From Bacteroidia bacterium (GTDB lineage Bacteria > Bacteroidota > Bacteroidia > J057): a stretch of 64,000 nt of DNA. A program made the translations under genes and the position numbers. Location of the stretch: positions 124,001 through 188,000 of the forward strand of contig JAWPMV010000001.1 of the NCBI GenBank assembly GCA_033391075.1, given 5' to 3'. How positions within the stretch are numbered: the stretch's first letter is position 1; each line of letters starts with the position of its first letter. This document shows positions 25,160-32,705 of the stretch, one piece after another. The notes under the pieces were generated by a model. The model had not been told where the DNA came from and did not search any database. It saw only the letters and a list, made by a program, of their open reading frames with translations.

Positions 25160-26110
25160 TTAGCTTATTTTACTCAATTCGTTGATCAGTCCACCCAGGT
25201 AACCATTTGTGATATGGGCTTTTTCCCGATAGACTTCCTGTTCCATCAATAAGTCATGCAATTGGGGGAGATTGTAATAAGGCACTCCCGGATAGAGATG
25301 GTGCTCCAAATGATAGCTGACATTATGCGGTGCCAAAAAGAATCTTTCAAAGAGGTTTGTTTTGACCGTCCGTGTTGAATTCAAGAGGTGGTCCCGCTCC
25401 AATTCTCCAAAATGCTCGGAAACACTTCGCACATATTGGAACATGAAGAAGGTAGATAGATAAGGGATAACCCAGTACAATAAGTAGGCTTTCCACAGAC
25501 CTAAAATGCTCAGAATAGCAGCAAGAATCACATAAAAGAGTATGCGAGGAAGCTTAGTTTTGAAGCTGGCTTTTTTCTTTGCTCCAGGGGCATTGGCGGG
25601 AGCAAAGCGTTTGAGGAACCAAAGGGCGTCTAAAAATCCCCGGATCAGGGTGAAATAGGCGAGAACTGTAAAGATAAACTCAGCCCTGCTTTTTGGGAAG
25701 GTAAAATCTCTTCTTCCCAGTTTGAAAAACCAATCCGGATCATCTTCTGTGTTCAGGTGTTGGTGGTGCTTTAAATGATTTTTTCGATAGACTTCTATGG
25801 ATGAAAAAATGAAGTACATCGAAAGATAATTGGTTAGCAGATCATTGAGCTTTCTGTTTTTCATGAAACGAAAATGAGCCGCATCATGCATAAGAATAGC
25901 CAATGCATGCATTCTTGCTCCAATGATGGTAATGCTCAGGAGATAGAGTAGGGGATGAAAATACAGACTACAGAAAATAGCCGTAGTGAGGATGATTCCC
26001 CAATTCAAAAATATATCTCCCAAATGTCTGGAAGCCTTGATCTCATACAAAGCTTTTACTGCTTTTTTCTCTACCTGGAGGTTTAGGTCTCTTGCGTCGT
26101 TTGTAGGCAT
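25160..26110 (-). CDS. Fatty acid desaturase-family membrane protein
   Basis: This 316-residue membrane protein carries the three histidine boxes of membrane-bound desaturases: HDAAH (about residue 93), HLKHHQH (about 131), and HLEHH (about 267) in SYHLEHHLYP. Hydrophobic spans surround residues 28-70 and 195-225. The iron-bound oxidase inserts double bonds or hydroxyls into acyl lipids using O2 and an electron donor. The ATG at 26110 is the first in frame. It is divergent in fold from the soluble acyl-ACP desaturase at 54111. Substrate position and chain length are not visible. Confidence 0.92.
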   Translation of the reverse strand: MPTNDARDLNLQVEKKAVKALYEIKASRHLGDIFLNWGIILTTAIFCSLYFHPLLYLLSITIIGARMHALAILMHDAAHFRFMKNRKLNDLLTNYLSMYFIFSSIEVYRKNHLKHHQHLNTEDDPDWFFKLGRRDFTFPKSRAEFIFTVLAYFTLIRGFLDALWFLKRFAPANAPGAKKKASFKTKLPRILFYVILAAILSILGLWKAYLLYWVIPYLSTFFMFQYVRSVSEHFGELERDHLLNSTRTVKTNLFERFFLAPHNVSYHLEHHLYPGVPYYNLPQLHDLLMEQEVYREKAHITNGYLGGLINELSKIS

Positions 26111-26624
26111 AAAAGGAAGTATTTTTATTTACCTACAAGTAAGGCTTGAAAGGGAAAAAAATGCAGTACGGAATTCCTAACTATCTACCTACGGTTTTCC
26201 GTAAGAAAAAATAGTTTCTTCTTGAAGTCAGGGATTTATTTGGTTTAAACTTTTATGGAAAGGAAGAAGAAAGTTCAAATTCAAGTATCAAGTTCAAACT
26301 CAAAATAGAGCTATTTCCCTGTACTTGAATTTTGCGCTTGAACTTGAATTTAAGGGCAGTCGAAAAGCTCTTTTCATGTTAATACTCTGAAATTGACTAT
26401 TTGCAGCCTGCACACATTCGTAGATGGTGGTTTTCAATAGAAAAAGGAGAGCCCAAGCGCTCTCCCACAGATAATAAAGATTAGCTTTCACTAATTCCTT
26501 CCTATGTCTATGTGATTTCAATTCGTATATACTTTCTGCCCACTTATACCCCATATTCGAAAAAGGCCTGTGGGAATTTCCATTAATTGGAAATTAAGGG
26601 AAATGGGGCTTGAGGCGAAAGGGT
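26111..26624. other. Non-coding gap with inverted repeat
   Basis: This 514-base region lies upstream of the desaturase start and downstream of a minus-strand secreted-protein gene. It contains an imperfect inverted and direct repeat (26277-26351). An 84-codon frame at 26300-26554 has no family resemblance. I see no other feature. Confidence 0.55.
26277..26351. repeat. Inverted repeat of TTCAAG/CTTGAA units
   Basis: AAATTCAAGT (26277-26286) pairs perfectly with ACTTGAATTT (26342-26351). A second direct copy of ACTTGAATTT lies at 26323-26332. The inner part pairs imperfectly. It resembles a small intergenic repeat element rather than a terminator, as no T-tract follows. Confidence 0.5.
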
Positions 26625-27323
26625 TCAATTTCGTCCCAGCCGATATGTCATCCCCAAATAAAAATCACCACTCCATTCCCAGTCTTTCTGCTTAGCGAAA
26701 ATGCTATTAGCTGCCGTAAATTCTTTTGCTGTGAATGCATTCAAACCCAGGCCAATGGTTCTTTCAAAATGGAGATCGAGATGGCCTCCTACTTCCAGCC
26801 GATGAATCGGCAGAAATTGAGATTGCGTATCACCCTCAGAACTATGTTCGGCATAGATGACTGGAGCATAGGTGAGGCGGGCTCCTATGCTTCCATAGGC
26901 ACCATCCGTCAAACTGGCTGCATAGGTATAAGAAGGAATGCCCGTAATGGCAAGGCTCAGTTTTTTTGATTGACTTTCAGCATTAGTATTTTTCTCCCAC
27001 CTGATATGGGCGCCTGCTCCGAGAAAGGTCCTTTTCAGAGAAACGGGTCCATAGACTCCAGCGATTAGTTGATAGTTTTTAAATCGATACACCTCGTCAA
27101 TCGGAAAACGTAGCTCTGCCTGCCAGTCATTAAAACTGCCGCTGAAATTCCTGAAGTTGTAGCCAAAGCCGAGCTGGGCTTTCCCTTGCCAGGAAATTGA
27201 GAAGAAGAACGTGTTTTGACCGATCGTTTGGTATCCGAAAAAAGACTGTGCGTGTAGGGTGGTTGAAGAGAAAAAGAAGAATGAGCAAAAAAGAAGTGTA
27301 TGAGTTATTGTACGAATTTTCAT
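26625..27323 (-). CDS. Secreted or outer-membrane protein, unknown family
   Basis: This 232-residue protein has a signal peptide (hydrophobic residues 7-24, ending LHAQ). The mature part alternates aromatic and polar residues and ends in YLGMTYRLGRN, consistent with a small outer-membrane beta-barrel. I do not recognise a named family. It lies 10 bases after a PorV-like gene and is probably co-transcribed with it. Confidence 0.7.
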   Translation of the reverse strand: MKIRTITHTLLFCSFFFFSSTTLHAQSFFGYQTIGQNTFFFSISWQGKAQLGFGYNFRNFSGSFNDWQAELRFPIDEVYRFKNYQLIAGVYGPVSLKRTFLGAGAHIRWEKNTNAESQSKKLSLAITGIPSYTYAASLTDGAYGSIGARLTYAPVIYAEHSSEGDTQSQFLPIHRLEVGGHLDLHFERTIGLGLNAFTAKEFTAANSIFAKQKDWEWSGDFYLGMTYRLGRN

Positions 27324-27333
27324 GAGTCAAAGA

Positions 27334-28416
27334 TTATTTCGATGTCTTGGAAATAGGAATTACGAGTCGAAAGCTGAAGCTCCTCATATTGGGAGATCTA
27401 CGACCATTAGCTGCATATGGAGGAGCTTTTAGGCTGACATAATCCAAATGCCCCTGAAAAGGAAACTTCCCATCAGATAGCTTTTCAAAAGGAATGATGA
27501 GGCCAAAACCATAAGTAAAGTCTGTCAGACGATCTTTATTAGTGCTAACCCCCAAATCGTCCAGGTTATGGGTGAAATAACCGAGACGGAGAGCTAAAAC
27601 CTGATTCAGAACTCCTTCTGCTCCCAATTGGAAGCTCGTTCTGAAATCACTATTCAACACATTCATATGCTCTGCGGTAAGGGTCAGGGCAAGCTCAACG
27701 GATTTGTTTCCCGGAATGTCAAAGCTGCTCAGGACTTCATAGGCTGCTCCTATTCTTGCAACTGCCGGGAAGTTATTTGAAGCTTCTAATCCCGTGGGGC
27801 TTTGAAAGCTGATCGAGGAATAGGTGAAATTGTTGAAGCTTGCTCCAAAGCGAAGATTTTTGTTCTCTGCCAGTGGCAATTGATAAGTAGCCCCCAAATC
27901 AAAATGTAGGGACTTTCCATTGGGTGCATCATCGAATAGTTTCAGTTCAAAGAGATTGATATTCGCTCCTAGATTGAGGTTCTCGATGACTTCCCCCGCC
28001 AGGCTCAAAGCAATATTGCTGCTTTTTGGATTGTCCAGGGGAAAACGGGTTCCATTGATTTCTGTCGAAAAACTGGTAGGTCCGATAGCCAACTGATTGA
28101 GGCTAATTCCTGCATAGATACCGGGTAATACTTCACGTCCATAGCCAAAGAAATAATAGTCAGATTGAGTTAGGGCATAAAAAGGAGCCGAGGTAGAGAA
28201 ACTGATCTCTTGTCCCTGAATTCGAGCCAGGCCAGCTGGATTGAAGAAAATAGAAGGCATCGTTCCTCCTATTGCGACATCAGCTCGTCCCATGGCTTCC
28301 GTTTTTGCCGTAGGGAGATTGCCGAAAAAGTACTCTTGCTGGAAACGGTATTCGTATTGTGCTGAAACAGATGAGTAAAAAATGAGTAAGCAGATAAAGA
28401 GAAATAAAGTACGCAT
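27334..28416 (-). CDS. PorV/PorQ-like (UPF0164-type) outer-membrane protein
   Basis: This protein of 360 residues begins with a signal peptide (MRTLFLFICLLIF, ending VSAQ). I used the ATG at 28416; an ATG four codons earlier is also possible. The mature protein has the FadL/PorV-like pattern: after the first 30 residues, GRADVAIGGTMPSIFFNPAGLA, a signature of the PorV/PorQ and UPF0164 group, then many amphipathic strands to the end. PorV-type proteins work with the type IX secretion system as shuttle or anchor factors; other relatives have no known role. No other type IX gene is nearby, so a type IX role is only a possibility. Confidence 0.8.
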   Translation of the reverse strand: MRTLFLFICLLIFYSSVSAQYEYRFQQEYFFGNLPTAKTEAMGRADVAIGGTMPSIFFNPAGLARIQGQEISFSTSAPFYALTQSDYYFFGYGREVLPGIYAGISLNQLAIGPTSFSTEINGTRFPLDNPKSSNIALSLAGEVIENLNLGANINLFELKLFDDAPNGKSLHFDLGATYQLPLAENKNLRFGASFNNFTYSSISFQSPTGLEASNNFPAVARIGAAYEVLSSFDIPGNKSVELALTLTAEHMNVLNSDFRTSFQLGAEGVLNQVLALRLGYFTHNLDDLGVSTNKDRLTDFTYGFGLIIPFEKLSDGKFPFQGHLDYVSLKAPPYAANGRRSPNMRSFSFRLVIPISKTSK

Positions 28417-28540
28417 GTTACAGGTCATTTCTCTTACATCGAAAGGGCCTCAAAAATGTCATCAGATTTGCCCTGATTTCCCATGCACTTTCTCCGCATT
28501 TATCTCTAACTTCGCCCCCGCATCATAGCAAAATGAATTT

Positions 28541-29707
28541 ATGACAAACAAAAACAGCCTTATTAAAAGCCTTCTATTACTGATATGTTGGATAGGAGGA
28601 ATATCTTTTTCCTTTGCCCAGGAGCATGAAGCAGACACCACCAAAAGAAATTGGTTGGGAAAAACAGCCCATAAGATCTTTGGGGCGGAGAGAGATCCTG
28701 GAAAGCCTCATTTTCTCGTTTATCCTACTTTGGGATACGCACCTGAAACGAGTTTCGAAATAGGAGCATCTGCATTGGCCCTTTTTTATGCCAAAAATGA
28801 TCATATAAATAACCGCCTAAGCGAAATCAAGCTCTTTAGTTTCGTAACCACCGAGCGTCAGTATGGCATCTGGTTGGAACATGGAATTTATGGAGACAGA
28901 GATAATTGGTTTTATCTGGGAGCAGTACGTCAACAGCGCTTTCCTCTCCTTTACTATGGGATCGGCAATGAAACTCCCGGAGATGATCCGATTCTGATTA
29001 ATGCCAATTATACCTTGATTCGTGAGCGTATCCTGAAAAGAGTGGCCCGTAACTTTTTCATTGGTCTGGAAATCGATTTTCAAAGACTCTATAATGCGGA
29101 GTTTGAAAGGCAGGCGATCCCGGAACCTCTGGGTGCTGAAGGTTCGCTTAATCTTGGTTTAGGATTAGGAATCGTTTATGATAGCAGGCAGAATGTATTG
29201 AATGAAAGAGAAGGCTTTTTTGCGGAATTGGCTTTCCTGAATTACAATGATAGCTGGGGTAGTGATTATGAATTTAATGGAATCTACTGGGATGTGCGAA
29301 AGTTCTATCCCATGAGTGTTGATAAAAAACAAGTGCTTGCCTTGCAAGCGGCCGGAACCTTCGTGCGTGGAGACGTACCTTTCAATCAATTGGCTTTGCT
29401 GGGAGGAGAAGTGCTGATGCGTGGCTATTATTTAGGGAGGTTTCGGGATAATAATTATGCCGCTGCACAAGCCGAATACAGATTCCTTCCTTTTCCCTTT
29501 AGCAAAAGATTTGGTGCTGCTGCTTTCGTTTCAGCTGGTATGGTCGCAGAAGAGCCCGGAGATTTTCGCCTGAATAAATTTCTGCCTGCTGGTGGAGCCG
29601 GCTTACGCTTTCTTCTGTTCCCTCAAAAAGATATTTATGTTCGTCTTGATGTGGCTTTTACCAAAGAAGGAAGTGGGATTTACTTCTTTACCGGAGAGGC
29701 CTTTTAA
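28541..29707 (+). CDS. BamA/Omp85-superfamily outer-membrane protein (surface antigen)
   Basis: This 388-residue protein has a signal peptide (ending SFAQ) and a C-terminal Omp85-type barrel. The segment GGEVLMRGYYLGRFRDNNYAAAQAEYRF contains the RGY motif of loop 6 that is diagnostic of the surface-antigen family, and the protein ends in a strand with terminal phenylalanine. There are no POTRA repeats, so it is a short barrel-only member, like those often found paired with patatin-like phospholipases. The gene is divergent from the PorV-like gene, with the shared promoter between 28417 and 28540. Its stop is 2 bases from the convergent tail-collar gene. Confidence 0.85.
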   Translation: MTNKNSLIKSLLLLICWIGGISFSFAQEHEADTTKRNWLGKTAHKIFGAERDPGKPHFLVYPTLGYAPETSFEIGASALALFYAKNDHINNRLSEIKLFSFVTTERQYGIWLEHGIYGDRDNWFYLGAVRQQRFPLLYYGIGNETPGDDPILINANYTLIRERILKRVARNFFIGLEIDFQRLYNAEFERQAIPEPLGAEGSLNLGLGLGIVYDSRQNVLNEREGFFAELAFLNYNDSWGSDYEFNGIYWDVRKFYPMSVDKKQVLALQAAGTFVRGDVPFNQLALLGGEVLMRGYYLGRFRDNNYAAAQAEYRFLPFPFSKRFGAAAFVSAGMVAEEPGDFRLNKFLPAGGAGLRFLLFPQKDIYVRLDVAFTKEGSGIYFFTGEAF

Positions 29708-29709
29708 GG

Positions 29710-30483
29710 TCAATTAATTTTTACATAATAATAGACAGAAACATTTTTAGGTCGGGTTTCGCGGGAATCTAAATGGGCAGAACTAGGATTTACTCCATGT
29801 GTACTATGCTTACCAGGATTGGAATTTGCAGCAAAATCTGCAAATCTTAATTTTCCTATTTGAGAATCTGCTTTTTTATCTGATCTGCCCATTCCTATTG
29901 CATGCGTATGATTTTGTAAAGCATCGTTTTGAAATACACCTGCTGCTGATCTTCCTCTATTTAATTGTTTTTCGTTTAGGGCCCCTGCACCTCGATTTTC
30001 GGGAAACATTTGATTTACTCCGCGGATAAAAACCCCTCTTAAATCTGGAATCGTAAGCAGGCCTGATTCAGCATATTTGGACCCTTCTACCTTTCGTCCG
30101 TCACAAGGTGCCCAAATACTCTTTTTTGCATCAAATATTATGGGAAGACCATTGACCTCACTAAAAGTAGCATAATCAATAGTAGAAGAAATGATGCTGC
30201 CAATAGGAACTGTGCCTTTGATGGGGCGTAGTATCGAAGTGCTGCCATCCTGCTGATAAGATTTCGCTTCAATATTCCTTTCGACATTATTTTCGATTGT
30301 TTTCTCAAGATTAGTTACTTCTTGTTGACTTGCTGATGGAGAAACGTATTCTTTTATAAGAATTGTTCCCATTGAAGAAAATACACCTATCAGCGCTAAA
30401 GCAATGGCTTGCCAGGCACGTATCTTCTCAACTTTTACATTTGTTGGATCAGCTATTCTTTGTTTTTTTCGGAAGAGACTCAT
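29710..30483 (-). CDS. Membrane-anchored phage-tail-collar-like protein
   Basis: This 257-residue protein begins with a short basic cytoplasmic segment, one membrane helix (about residues 27-47) and a predicted periplasmic remainder. Residues 85-257 resemble the tail-collar/tail-fibre domain: GTVPIGSIISS, WAPCDGRKV, PDLRGVFIRGVN, NHTHAIG and the family ending ETRPKNVSVYYYVKI. A short coiled coil (EVTNLEKTIENNVERN) links helix and domain and may trimerise it. No phage genes surround it. It is the last gene of a three-gene operon after a 737-residue secreted protein (6-base gap) and a membrane protease, so it probably works with them in the envelope. Confidence 0.85.
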   Translation of the reverse strand: MSLFRKKQRIADPTNVKVEKIRAWQAIALALIGVFSSMGTILIKEYVSPSASQQEVTNLEKTIENNVERNIEAKSYQQDGSTSILRPIKGTVPIGSIISSTIDYATFSEVNGLPIIFDAKKSIWAPCDGRKVEGSKYAESGLLTIPDLRGVFIRGVNQMFPENRGAGALNEKQLNRGRSAAGVFQNDALQNHTHAIGMGRSDKKADSQIGKLRFADFAANSNPGKHSTHGVNPSSAHLDSRETRPKNVSVYYYVKIN

Positions 30484-30489
30484 GGATGG

Positions 30490-32703
30490 TTAATCTTTAA
30501 TTTTTCTGCTTTCTTTAGTCCTGATATTTAGTAAAGGAATATCAACTGCTAATGAAAGACTTAACCTCAGGCTTGGAGTAACATTAAGTATATTTTCATT
30601 TGCCCCTACTGATTTTAAGAAAGCTGTACGTTGAATTCCCAGATTGGTAGAAATAGGACTATTTGCCCAACCCCAGGATATAAAGACTCCGGGAGAGAAG
30701 ATTTCTCTTAGGAATATCTTTGAAAGGACAGTTTCATTGTCAACTAAACGGAGCTCCGTAATTGCTCCCAAATCTATTAGAGAAAAGAATAGACCCAAAC
30801 TATGATGCTTTTTGCTAATTTTCCCAAAGCTCCAGGAAATACCTAGCGGAGCTGTTATTCCTAAAACAGAATCCACATTTGCTACTCCATTTATTGGGAA
30901 CTCAATACCTGCGTAAGGCCCTACATAAGCATTAATAGAAACATTCGTAAAGGATTTTCTTTTGATCATGGAAGAACCAGGAGGAAGAGCATAAGTCTCT
31001 AATACAGTATTAAATTCTTCAGGTTTCTGTATTTGAAGAATTGCTGCGATGAAGGAACTGTATTTTTTAAATAATTTGAGTTGTCTATTAACTCTCTCTA
31101 ATTTTTTCTCCTCCTCTTTGTTGCCATTAGCGTACTTTTTTATGGCCTTTTGTAAGACAAGTTCTTGATAAAGAATGGATACGTTAAAAAGGGCCTTCGG
31201 ATACTGTTTATCAATGACATTGCTTAAAAGGCGGGTAAACTGATCTATTACCCCAAAAACACTTGCTAACTCACCCTCATTTCCTTGAATATTCAGTTTG
31301 TTTACTATATAATTTGCTTTTGCAAATATGACATTTGCAGCCATTATATAAGCTGAGATCTCATTTGCTGGTAATTTTTTAGCGCCTGATTCACGGCTTT
31401 TTTTGAGCAATGCAGATATTTTTCTTGTATTAAAAATTATTTCTTGGAAAGGGGCTTTTAGTTCAAAATAATTTTCGGCAAAAAGATTAAGTTTATCGGC
31501 TAGGGATGTGCTATCTTCGAATTGAATTTGATCTATTTTGGCCTGTTGTATCAAAAGGCCTAAATATATTTTGAATATATCTGGATTAGTAAGAACCAAA
31601 TTCGTGATCGAATCCTGTACCCAATATCCGTGTTTCTTGATTAACTCAGTCTTAGGTTCCCTTATTGATTCAGAGATTAATCTGACTGTAGCTAATCCTC
31701 CAGCGACATCTTTCGGGAATGGTTTTAAATATTCTTTGGTCAGACTTTGAATGATTTCTCCCGGATGTTGTTCATTTTTGATTCCAATGGCTATATCCGC
31801 AGCAAAAATAACAGCAGCCTTATGACTTGTATCCGAAAAAAGCCGGGAATTATCTTTAATGATTAGCTCTTTAAAGTTCTCGGGTAATGAATTTAGATCG
31901 GATTGGAATTGTCCTTTAAGCATAGGAATATGTCGATGGAAGAAAAAAATATCATCTCCGATCATTTCCAGGCCTTTGTGTGTGGCGGGTAAAAGGCTCC
32001 TGAATTCTGGATTATTTTTACTTGATATCGCCCGTTTAAAATTATCGAAATATCGAATGGCTAATTCTTCCTTGCTTCGATTAATGAGGAAAGTAACCAG
32101 GCTGTCAATCAATTGAGTTGTATTCAGGCCTCCTACACTTCCTTCAGAAATAGAAAGAAAATTATTTTGAATTTCCCCTATCCTTACGCATGCCTCCTTT
32201 GGGAAATTAATTCCTTTCAGCATTGAATTTTTACTCAATTCAGTGGAATCCTTTATTTTATACTTCGTTAAAAATGCTTTGACTTTGCAAGGCATATCTT
32301 TTTGGACGTGGAGCGCAATAGCATCATAGACGATAGATGAATTTTGTTCGACTTCACTAGAAGCAGCTTCAGGAGTACTTTCTGCGACAATTTGAATACT
32401 GAGTACATTTTTTGTTGGCTTACAAGTGATTTTTATCTCGAGTCCAAACTTACGAGCCTCTATAAAAGACCCACTTAAAACAATCGTATCCCCTGCCTCA
32501 TATATTTTCGATTCACCCTTAGAAAAAGAAAACTCTTTTTTTGCACTAAATCCGATTAAGCTTATAATATCTCCTTTCTCTGCTTTAAGAGGTGTCTTGG
32601 GGGATGTATTTACATTCCATTCATGAACCTTTTGTGCAAAAGAAGTAGTAGGTCCCAATAGGGAAAAAAGGAATAATAGGCTAACTGTTAGATATCTTTT
32701 CAT
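30490..32703 (-). CDS. Secreted 737-residue protein of unknown family
   Basis: I do not recognise this protein. It has a signal peptide (residues 5-23, ending SFAQ). Residues 25-110 are strand-rich. A long largely helical middle follows from about 120 to 585, with basic stretches. From about 600 to the end the sequence alternates hydrophobic and polar residues in the manner of outer-membrane barrel strands, e.g. VSINAYVGPYAGIEFP and LRLSLSLAVDIPLL. It could be an outer-membrane-linked protein with a helical periplasmic domain. It is 2 bases after the protease gene and 6 bases before the tail-collar gene, so the three are probably one functional unit. Confidence 0.8.
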   Translation of the reverse strand: MKRYLTVSLLFLFSLLGPTTSFAQKVHEWNVNTSPKTPLKAEKGDIISLIGFSAKKEFSFSKGESKIYEAGDTIVLSGSFIEARKFGLEIKITCKPTKNVLSIQIVAESTPEAASSEVEQNSSIVYDAIALHVQKDMPCKVKAFLTKYKIKDSTELSKNSMLKGINFPKEACVRIGEIQNNFLSISEGSVGGLNTTQLIDSLVTFLINRSKEELAIRYFDNFKRAISSKNNPEFRSLLPATHKGLEMIGDDIFFFHRHIPMLKGQFQSDLNSLPENFKELIIKDNSRLFSDTSHKAAVIFAADIAIGIKNEQHPGEIIQSLTKEYLKPFPKDVAGGLATVRLISESIREPKTELIKKHGYWVQDSITNLVLTNPDIFKIYLGLLIQQAKIDQIQFEDSTSLADKLNLFAENYFELKAPFQEIIFNTRKISALLKKSRESGAKKLPANEISAYIMAANVIFAKANYIVNKLNIQGNEGELASVFGVIDQFTRLLSNVIDKQYPKALFNVSILYQELVLQKAIKKYANGNKEEEKKLERVNRQLKLFKKYSSFIAAILQIQKPEEFNTVLETYALPPGSSMIKRKSFTNVSINAYVGPYAGIEFPINGVANVDSVLGITAPLGISWSFGKISKKHHSLGLFFSLIDLGAITELRLVDNETVLSKIFLREIFSPGVFISWGWANSPISTNLGIQRTAFLKSVGANENILNVTPSLRLSLSLAVDIPLLNIRTKESRKIKD

Positions 32704-32705
32704 AA

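Noticed and set aside
26300-26554. 84-codon minus-strand frame
   Set aside because: Overlaps an inverted repeat and shows no signal peptide or domain.
29710-30483. Prophage remnant
   Set aside because: Only one tail-collar-like domain is present, on a membrane anchor, with no integrase, capsid or portal gene nearby.
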